NCBI GenBank assembly: GCA_045531895.1
Contig: JAZSEW010000032.1
Span: 1-36,263 of the forward strand
DNA: 36,263 nucleotides
Source: SIG299 sp045531895
Lineage (GTDB): Bacteria; Bacillota; Clostridia; Lachnospirales; Lachnospiraceae
Direction of reading: 5' to 3'
Shown: piece by piece, positions 16,372 to 24,004 of the stretch
Numbering within the stretch: the stretch's first letter is position 1
Layout of the letters: each line of letters starts with the position of its first letter
Notes under the pieces: model-generated
What the model saw: the letters and a program-made list of their open reading frames with translations, nothing else
Database searches by the model: none
Told to the model about the DNA's origin: nothing
Program-made: the position numbers and the translations under genes

Positions 16372-16404
16372 TAGGTTTCTGTAAAAAAATTTAACTATTT
16401 ATTT

Positions 16405-16899
16405 TTACATTCTTTGGCTGTATATTTTTCTGCTGATGATATAACTGAGAAAAAAGACAGCAATCAGCAGAGAAAGTATGGTAACTGCTTCTACGGTGAT
16501 GAAGGAGCAGAGGAGCAAAAGCAGGTAGATGCTCAGCAACAAGATTTTTAAGGTCATATGTATTGCCTTTTCGGAAATAGCCTGTTCTCTTTCGTCAGTT
16601 TCTGTCAGGCGGGCTTCTTTTATCAGAGTCTCATCCTGCAAGGTTTTTCTGATTTTTTGGAAACCTAAATATCCTCCCAGGACAAGCCCGGTACCTACGC
16701 CGCAGAAGAAGCAGACAGTGTAGCTTTCTGTAGTATCCGGCTTTAACAGGATAAGCGTAATCATAGCGGCGAGTGCTAAAATACCAAGAAACAGGAGAAT
16801 TAGCATAAGACGCTGTCGTTTTTTTAACTCCACTTTATATTCCTCATTAGTTTTTGCTGTACAGTGATATAATATTCCTTTGATTTCCCAATTACTCAT
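16405..16899 (-). CDS. Hypothetical four-helix membrane protein, partner of XRE regulator
   Basis: This 164-residue protein has predicted helices at about 30-52, 60-80, 115-136 and 138-158. A cytoplasmic loop between helices 2 and 3 contains TDEREQAISEKA, a DER-type motif often found in small membrane proteins encoded beside XRE regulators. Its ATG overlaps the regulator's stop codon (ATGA), so the pair is translationally coupled. It may be a stress or envelope-sensing partner of the regulator; no enzymatic motif is visible and the function is unknown. Confidence 0.78.
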   Translation of the reverse strand: MSNWEIKGILYHCTAKTNEEYKVELKKRQRLMLILLFLGILALAAMITLILLKPDTTESYTVCFFCGVGTGLVLGGYLGFQKIRKTLQDETLIKEARLTETDEREQAISEKAIHMTLKILLLSIYLLLLLCSFITVEAVTILSLLIAVFFLSYIISRKIYSQRM

Positions 16900-17105
16900 A
16901 GGTTTTCTTCCTCCAAATCAAAAATAAAAATGTCTTCGATTGTAACGCTAAAAAATTGTGCCAGTTTGTGAGCCAGTACTAAAGATGCGTTGTATTTGCC
17001 ATTTTCCAGAGAAATAATGGTTTGTCTGGTGACATTTACCGCATCAGCAAGCTCACTCTGGGTAATGCGTCGCTCCTTGCGAAGCTCCTGAATTCGTGTT
17101 TGCAT
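16896..17105 (-). CDS. XRE-family helix-turn-helix regulator
   Basis: This 69-residue, single-domain Cro/C1-type regulator has TQSELADAVNVTRQTIISLE as its HTH core, followed by GKYNASLVLAHKLAQFFSVTIEDIF, as in many stand-alone Firmicutes regulators. The ATG at 17105 is preferred because AAGGAAGG lies 8 bases upstream; an ATG at 17111 and a GTG at 17114 are too close to it. It is the first gene of a two-gene operon with a membrane protein, and a 47-bp palindrome covers its promoter, suggesting autoregulation. Confidence 0.93.
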   Translation of the reverse strand: MQTRIQELRKERRITQSELADAVNVTRQTIISLENGKYNASLVLAHKLAQFFSVTIEDIFIFDLEEENL

Positions 17106-17150
17106 ATGCATCACCTTCCTTGACTGTTTTGCTGATGATTAACATTAAAA

Positions 17151-17197
17151 GTAAAGTGAACTATACTTCCTATGTCGTAAAGTATAGTATGCTTTAC
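17151..17197. promoter_or_regulatory. Large palindromic operator of the XRE operon
   Basis: Nested inverted arms are visible: GTAAAG (17151-17156) with CTTTAC (17192-17197), and ACTATACTT (17160-17168) with AAGTATAGT (17180-17188). The gaps on the two sides are equal (3 bases) and the centre is 11 bases. The right arm contains the -10 of the XRE promoter. Confidence 0.75.
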
Positions 17198-17209
17198 ATG
17201 AAATGTCAA
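17181..17209 (-). promoter_or_regulatory. Sigma-A promoter of the XRE operon
   Basis: On the minus strand TTGACA (17204-17209) and TATACT (17181-17186) are separated by 17 bases, with the -10 inside the palindrome. Confidence 0.85.
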
Positions 17210-17309
17210 GTACATTTTACATATTAATCATTTTTTATTGGAATCAATAGAAAAATAGTCGATTTTAGGAATAGTGTGATATACTGAGTGGAAAGGGAGG
17301 GCGGTCAGC

Positions 17310-18170
17310 ATGGAACAGTTACGTTTAGTGGAACCAACAATAGAATACAAAGCCGGGTATGAAGAAATGATGGACGATGGCGAACCGGTGCAGGTGTACC
17401 ATATTCATAGAAAAGCTATCATTTTTGATTTAGACCGTACTCTGTTACATACAGACAAAACAATATCAGAGTATACGATAGGTGTTTTAAAAAGATGCCG
17501 TGAAAGCGGTATCCTCATTATGGCGGCAACAGCCCGCCCGGAGCGAAGTGTTTTGACATATCATGAGCAGATTTACTTTGATGCCATGACGGTGATGAAC
17601 GGCGCGGAGGTGATTCTGCCGGAAATAATGAAACAGGAGCAACAGCAGGGAAATGCAATCCCTGAGGATAGTGCAAAGGAAATTTTGCGGAAACTTTGTT
17701 CATTGCCGGATATTATTCTATCTCTGGAAATGGGGAATGATGTTTATGCAAATATAGAAATTCCAGAGTGGGAAGCAATTGTGTACCAAGGTTTCCCGGA
17801 GTTCCCAACGGAGGGACCGGTTTACAAAATCCTGGTGAGCAGAGAAAATGAAAATATTGGTCCACTGGTAGAGAATTTACTGACAGAAGACACCTACTGC
17901 ACCGTGGCCGGCAATAACCTGGTGCAGATTATGAGTAGACAGGCAACCAAATGGAATGGCATCAAAGCTATGTTGGAGGCTTTTGGAGTGTCATCAGAGG
18001 AAGCGGTATATTTTGGTGATGACAATGATGATATTGAATCACTGAAAATGTGCGGCACGGGTGTAGCGGTGTCCAATGCCATTGAAGCGGTAAAAGCGGT
18101 GGCAGATGTGGTTACGGAGAGCAATGATGAGGACGGAGTGGCGAAGTGGATTGAGAGGAATGTATTATGA
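17310..18170 (+). CDS. HAD-superfamily hydrolase, Cof/YidA type, with unusual N-terminal extension
   Basis: This 286-residue phosphatase has motif I FDLDRTLL (D40, D42), a C2-type cap in the middle, and motif IV GDDNDD near residue 231, as in Cof-type enzymes acting on sugar phosphates or nucleotides. The first roughly 22 residues (LRLVEPTIEYKAGYEEM) do not belong to HAD and look like the start of a GNAT acetyltransferase, so the gene may be a chimera. GGGAGG lies upstream of the ATG; a TATACT at 17280-17285 may be a -10 but lacks a good -35. It opens the accessory gene run; its stop overlaps the next start (ATGA). Confidence 0.87.
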   Translation: MEQLRLVEPTIEYKAGYEEMMDDGEPVQVYHIHRKAIIFDLDRTLLHTDKTISEYTIGVLKRCRESGILIMAATARPERSVLTYHEQIYFDAMTVMNGAEVILPEIMKQEQQQGNAIPEDSAKEILRKLCSLPDIILSLEMGNDVYANIEIPEWEAIVYQGFPEFPTEGPVYKILVSRENENIGPLVENLLTEDTYCTVAGNNLVQIMSRQATKWNGIKAMLEAFGVSSEEAVYFGDDNDDIESLKMCGTGVAVSNAIEAVKAVADVVTESNDEDGVAKWIERNVL

Positions 18171-18850
18171 GTAAAGCAATCTTTTGGGATTCGGATGGAA
18201 CCTTAATGTATGGAAATGAATCCTTTTTGTGGTCCTTGGACAAGGCACTAAATAATCATGGTTATGTCATTGAAAAAAGCATAATCAGGGAGTTCCTGCG
18301 GAGTGTGTGCTCCTGGTTTACACCGGAAAAAACACATGCAGATTTAAATGGAGAAGCATGGTGGAAAGAACTGCTGAATAAAACAAAGAAATTCTGCCAT
18401 CAACATAATGTGCTGGCAGAAGATATCCCGCAGATCTGTCAGGAGTTTCGGGAAAATGTAGTTCTTTATGACTATCAGTTATACCATGATGCAGAAGAAA
18501 TATTGAAGTATTGTACAGAACTTGGTTATAAAAATTATCTGATTTCCAATAACTTTCCGGAACTGGTGCATGTATTTGAGCGACTGGGTTTAGATAAATA
18601 TTTTTCAGGATATTTTCTTTCGGCGGATATCGGTTATGAAAAGCCCAATCGGGAGATTTTTCAGCATGCGCTTACGAAAGCAGGGAATCCGGAACTTTGT
18701 TACATGATAGGAGATAATCCAATTACGGATGTCAAGGGCGCACAGACTGTGGAAATGAAAACGATTCTGGTACATAGAAAGCCGGAAGGGGCTGAGCCGG
18801 ATTATGCTTGTGAGGAATTGTCGGAGATAAAGAAAGTACTTGTAAAATAG
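18167..18850 (+). CDS. HAD-superfamily hydrolase, subfamily IA
   Basis: This 227-residue protein has motif I FWDSDGTL (D8, D10), an alpha-helical C1 cap (about 15-85), a motif II serine in YLISNNF, a lysine in YEKPNREIF and motif IV MIGDNPITDV. This resembles phosphoglycolate-phosphatase-like enzymes; the substrate is unknown. It overlaps the preceding HAD gene by four bases and is followed 14 bases later by a GNAT gene, so it is an internal member of the long co-directional run. Confidence 0.9.
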   Translation: MSKAIFWDSDGTLMYGNESFLWSLDKALNNHGYVIEKSIIREFLRSVCSWFTPEKTHADLNGEAWWKELLNKTKKFCHQHNVLAEDIPQICQEFRENVVLYDYQLYHDAEEILKYCTELGYKNYLISNNFPELVHVFERLGLDKYFSGYFLSADIGYEKPNREIFQHALTKAGNPELCYMIGDNPITDVKGAQTVEMKTILVHRKPEGAEPDYACEELSEIKKVLVK

Positions 18851-18864
18851 GTGGGAATCAAAAT

Positions 18865-19776
18865 ATGACTCGGGAAATATATGATTTATTTCGGCGTAAC
18901 CTTCCTTTTGTGGTTCGCTCAGAGGAAACGGCACGGAATATTTTAGGAAATGCAGAAAATAAAATATTGGAAAAGAGAAATGACAGTGGTCATTTAATTG
19001 GTGTGTCTGTTTTGAGGAAAAACACCATTTATCTGTTATGTGTGGATAAAGAATATCGTAGGCAGGGAATTGGAAGTTGGTTTTTAGAACAGTCCGAGAA
19101 AGTGATAAAAGAAGCAGGCTATGACGAGGTCGTTATCGGTGTTGGCGAGGACTATCTCACACCCGGTGTGCCGACCAGTAAACGCTATGCTCCGTCTGTA
19201 AATGAGCGTTTATGGTCCGCAGTAGATGAGACTGCCAGTACTTTCTTTGAGCACAGAGGCTATGTTCATTCCTGGGGTGAGTCTAACTGCTTTGATATGA
19301 TGTTTTCGCTGAGCGAGTCCACGCGGGAGGAATACAGCGTTGGTGACACAATTGATGGAATTACCTATCGTTGGGCAACATTGGAGGATTTGCCGGAAAT
19401 TACCGCCTGTACGAATGCGGCCTGTGAGGATTTCACCCGTTGGTATCAGGAGCCTTCTATGTACATCGGAAGCGGTTGTTCCAGAGTTTTGGTTGCAACC
19501 TGTGGTGACACGGTGGCAGGAACATTGATTGTGGATATCGGCACGGAAAGAGAAGGCATCGGAAGTGTTGGATGTACAGCAGTACATCCGGAGTTTCGAG
19601 GAAGACATATTGCGGTGAATATGGTGACCCTGGGAACAAAGTACTTAAAAGAGGTGGGCATGAAGGACGCATTCTTAAGCTATACTTATTCCGGGCTGGA
19701 CCGCTTATATGGGTATGCAGGCTACAAAATTTGTGTGTATTATATGATGGCAAGAAAGAAGCTGGAGGAAAAGTAA
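18865..19776 (+). CDS. Double-domain GNAT N-acetyltransferase
   Basis: This 303-residue protein has two GNAT domains. The first shows the acetyl-CoA motif A around residues 57-72 (CVDKEYRRQGIGSWFL). The second shows VHPEFRGRHIAVNMV near 233-249 and ends with a YGYAGYKI strand motif. The second motif A lacks the usual G-x-G/A, so that domain may be weaker or structural. Tandem GNAT proteins such as mycothiol synthase use one catalytic half. AGGTGGG precedes the ATG. The substrate is unknown; its last base overlaps the next gene's start codon. Confidence 0.88.
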   Translation: MTREIYDLFRRNLPFVVRSEETARNILGNAENKILEKRNDSGHLIGVSVLRKNTIYLLCVDKEYRRQGIGSWFLEQSEKVIKEAGYDEVVIGVGEDYLTPGVPTSKRYAPSVNERLWSAVDETASTFFEHRGYVHSWGESNCFDMMFSLSESTREEYSVGDTIDGITYRWATLEDLPEITACTNAACEDFTRWYQEPSMYIGSGCSRVLVATCGDTVAGTLIVDIGTEREGIGSVGCTAVHPEFRGRHIAVNMVTLGTKYLKEVGMKDAFLSYTYSGLDRLYGYAGYKICVYYMMARKKLEEK

Positions 19777-20087
19777 TGAATGTTGTTCCCAATATGGAGT
19801 TTCCGACGTTAGAAGAGGTGCTGGCCTATGTGGATAAATTTCCTTGTGCCAAAGAGGCGCGAAATGTTCTGTTGAGTGAAACGGCATTGGGGAATGTCAT
19901 ACAGGCGGTTGGAGATGCCGGTTGTATGCCGGATGAAACAATAGTTGTAATCGATTTCACACAGGATGCGAAGTGCGACTATCCGGAAAGTGTATATAAG
20001 AAGTGGGGAGATAACAAAGGGTATCGGTTTGTAAATTTTTCAGATAAATACAATGGTAATTTGTATCTCAGGTTTTTTATACGATAA
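19776..20087 (+). CDS. Hypothetical protein, 103 residues
   Basis: The ATG at 19776 overlaps the preceding stop by one base (TAATG) and has GGAGGAA upstream, which fixes the start even though the frame is open further upstream. The protein is mostly acidic alpha/beta with no signal peptide or membrane helix. The segment ETIVVIDFTQDAKCDYPE and a C-terminal beta-rich NGNLYLRFFIR are the only notable features. No family was recognised. The tight coupling to GNAT genes on both sides argues that it is a real member of the run. Confidence 0.65.
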   Translation: MNVVPNMEFPTLEEVLAYVDKFPCAKEARNVLLSETALGNVIQAVGDAGCMPDETIVVIDFTQDAKCDYPESVYKKWGDNKGYRFVNFSDKYNGNLYLRFFIR

Positions 20088-20105
20088 AGGAAGATGGGAA
20101 TTGGC

Positions 20106-20501
20106 ATGATAAGAGAAATAGGACAAAATGATTTAGAAGAATGCGTCAAGGTTATTCGTGACAGCTTTGCTACCGTGGCAGCAGAGTTTAATATCACAGA
20201 GGAAAATGCTCCTCGGTTCACTGCTTTTGCCACCAACGAAGGGCGCCTAAACTGGCACTTGAACGGTGAGCATCGTCCGATGTTTGGTTACGTTGTTGAT
20301 GGAAGAATTGTGGGTTATTATTCGCTGCTTTTACTGGACAATAATGAGTGCGAATTGAATAATTTAAGCGTACTGCCGGATTATCGTCATGACGGTATTG
20401 GTGCAAAGCTTTTGGAGCATGCATATACTAAAGCAAAGGAATGTGGCTGCACAAAAATGAAGCTTGGTATTGTGGAGGAAAATCAGGTGCTGCGCAGATA
20501 A
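20106..20501 (+). CDS. GNAT N-acetyltransferase truncated by an in-frame stop
   Basis: This 131-residue frame has a normal GNAT core: the start IREIGQNDLEECVKVIRDSF, beta-4 and motif A LSVLPDYRHDGIGAKLLEHA, and beta-5 MKLGIVEEN. It stops at TAA after NQVLRR, where relatives continue with a W-Y dipeptide and the final strands. The same frame continues directly after the TAA with a good C-terminus (next entry). The start at 20106 is preferred because AAGGAAG lies 13 bases upstream; the ATG at 20094 abuts that site. The shortened protein is probably not active unless the stop is read through. Confidence 0.75.
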   Translation: MIREIGQNDLEECVKVIRDSFATVAAEFNITEENAPRFTAFATNEGRLNWHLNGEHRPMFGYVVDGRIVGYYSLLLLDNNECELNNLSVLPDYRHDGIGAKLLEHAYTKAKECGCTKMKLGIVEENQVLRR

Positions 20502-20624
20502 TATAAAAAATTTAATTTTATGCATGTGGGGACGCAGAAATTTGAGTTTTTTCCGTTTGCCTGTGGGTATATGGAGAAAGAAATTGGAGGAAGACAAAAT
20601 GAATCAGCAAATGAAGGTAGCTGA
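20502..20624 (+). pseudogene. Orphaned C-terminus of the GNAT gene, in frame after the TAA
   Basis: Reading on in the same frame gives YKKFNFMHVGTQKFEF followed by FPFACGYMEKEI, which is the expected GNAT C-terminal strand-helix-strand. The TAA at 20499-20501 therefore appears to replace a Trp codon. The extension runs to 20624 and overlaps the next gene's start at 20599. Confidence 0.75.
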
Positions 20625-21642
20625 AAAAGAACTGGTGAAATGGCTGTCTGATGAACATGAGTTGGGAAAGGCTCCTGCGAAAATAGAATGTAGAAAAGAA
20701 TTTGATTTATATGGGTTGCACTATTATGTGTTTCGTTTTAAAAAGGGGTTATTGCAGCCTTGGCTGTTAGGCGTTTGCGGAGGTTTTGAGGGGGACTCCT
20801 TGGAGCATTGCGGGCATGTATTCAGCAATATGGAGGAATATGTAGAGCAGTCAGCAGTGGAAAAAGCAACAGAACTAGTGGAAATGATTCGTGCTTACTG
20901 GATGGAACAGGCAAGTAAGCAGGAGATACAAAACAAGTTCAAGGAGAACTTGCAGTATATTAGTCAAACAGAACTTGATGCTAAGGTAATAGAAAACCAG
21001 TTTGTTCGTACGGAATCCAGATATTATTTGAAGGTTGGAGAAATTGATTGCCCAACAGGGAGAATTGTAGTTGCAGATCCGTTATGTTATCTTGCGGCTG
21101 GAAAGTTCTCCCCGGAACTGGTTCTTTCGGTGAAACCGGGAAGTTATCCGGTGGAAGCTTCCATTTGCAGATATCCGATAACAGGAATTCGTATGTGTAC
21201 AGCACGATTAAAGTTAAAAGATACAAAGGCTGTAAAGTATGTAAATGCTGATTCAACAAAGGAAACAGCTGTTGCAGTTGCAAAGGATGGTGTGATGAAC
21301 GGTTTTCCGGTAGAAGCAGGAATGATGTCGTTTTGTGATGCGAAGGTTGCGGAAGAATATCGATTGTTTTTGGAAAACTGGGAAAAGCAGAATCCTCAGA
21401 AAAATCATTACGATGATTATTTTGCCAATTTTTTCGCTGAAAGCTATAAAAAACTACCTGCGTATCAAAGGGAAGGCGGAGATTTTATTGAATGGGTTAA
21501 TCCGGAGACGGGAAATAAGTTGGTAATGATTGCGTCGGGATTTGGCGATGGTTTTTATCAGAGTTTTTGGGGATATGATGCAGAGGGAGAGATTTGTGAA
21601 TTGATTGTTCCGATGATCAATCCGGATTTGTTTGAGGAGTAG
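20599..21642 (+). CDS. DUF4241 domain-containing protein with an extra N-terminal domain
   Basis: This 347-residue cytoplasmic protein has an N-terminal domain of about 115 residues (WLSDEHELGKAPAKIE to the helix VEMIRAYWMEQA) joined by a linker to a DUF4241 domain. The latter includes GRIVVADPLCYL, VKPGSYPVEASI, FCDAKVAEEY, LPAYQREGGDFIEW and GFGDGFYQSFWGYD. DUF4241 has no established activity. GGAGG lies 9 bases before the ATG at 20599, so the longer open frame upstream is not used. It sits between a broken GNAT gene and an intact one. Confidence 0.82.
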   Translation: MNQQMKVAEKELVKWLSDEHELGKAPAKIECRKEFDLYGLHYYVFRFKKGLLQPWLLGVCGGFEGDSLEHCGHVFSNMEEYVEQSAVEKATELVEMIRAYWMEQASKQEIQNKFKENLQYISQTELDAKVIENQFVRTESRYYLKVGEIDCPTGRIVVADPLCYLAAGKFSPELVLSVKPGSYPVEASICRYPITGIRMCTARLKLKDTKAVKYVNADSTKETAVAVAKDGVMNGFPVEAGMMSFCDAKVAEEYRLFLENWEKQNPQKNHYDDYFANFFAESYKKLPAYQREGGDFIEWVNPETGNKLVMIASGFGDGFYQSFWGYDAEGEICELIVPMINPDLFEE

Positions 21643-21645
21643 AAG

Positions 21646-22188
21646 ATGTTTTTAGAAACAGAACGTTTGGTTATAAGAAAATTTAAAGAAGAGGATTTTG
21701 CAGATTTCTGCGAATTTACCATGGATGAAGAGATGTGCCGGATGATGGGGCGTGACTTAATTACAGATGCCGAATCTGCCAGACCGACCTTCGAATGGCT
21801 GATGAACAAGGAGGAAAGGGGATATGTGCTGGAATACAAGGAAAAGCATAAAGTGATTGGTAATCTGACGGTTGGAAGTGCTCCTCCGCACGTACTGGAG
21901 CAACCGAAAGTGCAAGGGAAAAACGGCTGTGCACTTTCCTTTTCCATGTCACGGATGTATCAGCGTCGAGGACTTATGTATGAAGCGGTAAGTGTCGTAA
22001 TTCAGCAGTTATTCCGTGAGGGTATGGATTACATCAATTGCGGTTACTTTGATTTTAATATTGCTTCGGAAAAATTACATAAAAAGCTTGGCTTTAAGTA
22101 TCTAATGAAAGAATGTTTTCCTGTTGATGGTGAGCAGATAACTGCTGTAGAATGTATTTTGTGGAGAGAGGAGGCAGGCAATGTTTAG
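21646..22188 (+). CDS. GNAT N-acetyltransferase, RimJ/RimL type
   Basis: This 180-residue protein begins with the RimJ/RimL-type segment LETERLVIRKFKEEDF and carries motif A as SFSMSRMYQRRGLMYEAVSVV, followed by NIASEKLHKKLGFKY, the conserved C-terminal helix-strand. Such enzymes transfer acetyl from acetyl-CoA to an amine or a protein N-terminus; the substrate is unknown. It begins 4 bases after the DUF4241 gene, and its 3' end overlaps the next gene by 8 bases. Confidence 0.9.
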   Translation: MFLETERLVIRKFKEEDFADFCEFTMDEEMCRMMGRDLITDAESARPTFEWLMNKEERGYVLEYKEKHKVIGNLTVGSAPPHVLEQPKVQGKNGCALSFSMSRMYQRRGLMYEAVSVVIQQLFREGMDYINCGYFDFNIASEKLHKKLGFKYLMKECFPVDGEQITAVECILWREEAGNV

Positions 22189-22660
22189 AGAACTAACGAG
22201 AAAAAACAAGCAGATTTCCAATGAGGAATGTATTACGGTTTTGCAAAGTGAAACCAGAGGAGTTCTGTCGGTTTTTGGAGAGGACGAGTATCCATATGGT
22301 ATGCCCATGAACCACTGGTACAATGAGGAAGATGGTGCAATTTATTTTCATTGCGGGACTGCACCGGGACACCGGCTGGATGCCTTGAAAAAGCATGATA
22401 AGGTATCCTTTTGTGTCTATGACCAGGGCTACCGTAAGGAGGGTGACTGGGCATGGAATGTAAAAAGTGTCATTGTGTTTGGTCGGATGGAACTGGTGGA
22501 TGATAAGGATAAAATACTGGAAATTGCAACAAAACTGAGTTATAAGTTTACCAGGGATGAGGAGTACATTCGAAATGAAATCAAACAGTATGCTCATAGA
22601 ACATTGCTGCTGAAATTAGTACCGGAGCATATGTGCGGGAAACTTGTGACTGAGTCGTAG
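22181..22660 (+). CDS. Pyridoxamine 5'-phosphate oxidase-fold flavoprotein (NimA-like)
   Basis: This 159-residue split-barrel protein shows the features of the FMN-binding PPOx/NimA family: TRGVLSVFGEDEYPYGMPMNHWY, GAIYFHCGTAPGHRLDALKKHDKVSFCVYD and a later VFGRMELVDD strand. Members bind flavin or haem, and some reduce nitroimidazoles; the role here is unknown. GGAGG precedes the ATG within the upstream GNAT gene, giving an 8-base overlap that supports co-translation. Confidence 0.88.
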   Translation: MFRELTRKNKQISNEECITVLQSETRGVLSVFGEDEYPYGMPMNHWYNEEDGAIYFHCGTAPGHRLDALKKHDKVSFCVYDQGYRKEGDWAWNVKSVIVFGRMELVDDKDKILEIATKLSYKFTRDEEYIRNEIKQYAHRTLLLKLVPEHMCGKLVTES

Positions 22661-22707
22661 CCAATGGGAATATCAGGAGTTTGGGATGGAAGAAAGGATG
22701 CAAGAGA

Positions 22708-23097
22708 ATGAAAGCGTTATTGATTTTATTATTGTTACCTGTGATTTACTTTTTATTATATAATACCGGATATATGGTAACCGGCAGTAAATCTGCCAAA
22801 GTTTTTGTAGGAAAAAACAGGGGAACGAATGCGTACTGGATGCAGTTTGTGGAGTGCACCGGTGAATTAAAGAGAATGGTTCGATTCCGTCACAGCAAGG
22901 AGTATAAATTTGTTTTGGATGCCAATATTTCTATGGGAACGGTATCAATAGAAATTTTGGACAAGGAAAAGAATGTGGTTCTTCGTCTGACACCGGAGCA
23001 GCCGGAGGCAAGTATGCTTGCGGACAGTGGGCAAAAATATTATACAGTGTATAAGTTTGAAAATGCCAGCGGAGCTTATGAGATGCGTTGGGAGTAA
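22708..23097 (+). CDS. Hypothetical membrane-anchored or secreted protein
   Basis: This 129-residue protein has one hydrophobic N-terminal segment (about 2-22) that acts as a signal anchor, then a soluble beta-rich domain with no cysteines apart from one in VECTGELK. The ATG at 22708 has AAAGGA 9 bases upstream and is preferred over a TTG at 22681, which sits right on its own AGGAG. No family was recognised. It is the only exported protein in this run of cytoplasmic enzymes. Confidence 0.62.
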   Translation: MKALLILLLLPVIYFLLYNTGYMVTGSKSAKVFVGKNRGTNAYWMQFVECTGELKRMVRFRHSKEYKFVLDANISMGTVSIEILDKEKNVVLRLTPEQPEASMLADSGQKYYTVYKFENASGAYEMRWE

Positions 23098-23124
23098 GTC
23101 TTTGATTATGTGAGGAAGAGTGGA

Positions 23125-23541
23125 ATGAAAAGAACAATTCGTGAAAATATCATTGCACCATATAGTTTGCATGATATGAATGTCATTTCCTTTGAGATAG
23201 AAGGTGATAATTTAATTATGCGTACTCAATCCGGTATGATTAAATGCGGTGGCGAGTATTCCCAACCAGATGGTTACGTGGAATTTCAGAAGGTGGATTG
23301 GGATTTCTGCTATGCATATGTACTGGATACAACGGCGAATGAGGCTACGTTTACCGGAGAAAAAATGTTTTTGCAGAAATTTATTTCAGAGTTTCAGAAT
23401 GCAGGATTTTCTATTATCGATGAGACCTATGGATATAATCAGACAAAGTATAGTGGCTGGTTGTCAAAGAATCAGACAACAATGGAATGCATCATAGAGA
23501 TTTATCATCTGGGTGATATGGTGTTTGTAACGGAGGAGTAA
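23125..23541 (+). CDS. Hypothetical protein, 138 residues
   Basis: This soluble beta-rich protein has no signal peptide; the visible segments include YSLHDMNVISFEIEGDNLIM near the N-terminus and a C-terminal ECIIEIYHLGDMVFVTEE. The start at 23125 has AGGAAGAG about 5 bases upstream; a GTG at 23110 is possible. No family was recognised. It lies 27 bases after the exported hypothetical protein and 5 bases before a GNAT gene. Its compact acidic make-up resembles small immunity-like proteins, but that is only an impression. Confidence 0.62.
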   Translation: MKRTIRENIIAPYSLHDMNVISFEIEGDNLIMRTQSGMIKCGGEYSQPDGYVEFQKVDWDFCYAYVLDTTANEATFTGEKMFLQKFISEFQNAGFSIIDETYGYNQTKYSGWLSKNQTTMECIIEIYHLGDMVFVTEE

Positions 23542-23546
23542 GCATA

Positions 23547-23987
23547 ATGATAAATTTTAGAGCAATTAAAGAGGAAAATTTTGATACAATTATTCGTATG
23601 AAACGCCCGGAAGATGAGCACTTTGTAGCATCCAATGCCTATTCGCTGGCACAGGCGTGGCTTTATCGTGACAACAACGATGTGTATCCGTTTGCAATTT
23701 ACAACGATGAGGAACCAGTGGGTTTTATGATGTTGGATGAAGACCTGGAGGAGCGTTGCCTTGTTATCTGGCGAATTATGTTTCCGGTAGAACAGCAGGG
23801 AAAAGGATATGGAACCGAGGCGATCAAAAAGATTGTAGAACTGGCAAGAGAATCCGGCAAGTACGATTTTATGATTATAGATTATGCACCGGAAAATAAG
23901 ATTGCAGAGCATGTGTACACTAAGATTGGTTTTCAGCCGACCGGAGAAATCAGCAATGGAGAGATTGTGCTACGAATGGATTTGTAA
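23547..23987 (+). CDS. GNAT N-acetyltransferase (polyamine-acetyltransferase-like)
   Basis: This 146-residue protein has motif A in MFPVEQQGKGYGTEAIKKIV and a C-terminal YAPENKIAEHVYTKIGFQPTGE segment. The arrangement, including GFMMLDEDLE before the core, resembles BltD/SpeG-like spermidine acetyltransferases, but the substrate is not proven. Its stop overlaps the next open frame by one base. Confidence 0.88.
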   Translation: MINFRAIKEENFDTIIRMKRPEDEHFVASNAYSLAQAWLYRDNNDVYPFAIYNDEEPVGFMMLDEDLEERCLVIWRIMFPVEQQGKGYGTEAIKKIVELARESGKYDFMIIDYAPENKIAEHVYTKIGFQPTGEISNGEIVLRMDL

Positions 23988-24004
23988 TGGATGGAGAGAA
24001 TTTT

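Noticed and set aside
16043..16374. Open frames on both strands reading repeated RCIALQY- or RYIVYR-like peptides
   Set aside because: They are translations of the 15-bp promoter repeats and the padR gene in other frames, without start signals.
20464..20598. Upstream extension of the DUF4241 gene
   Set aside because: It is the broken GNAT C-terminus read in another frame; the ATG at 20599 has a clear GGAGG site and begins the conserved protein.
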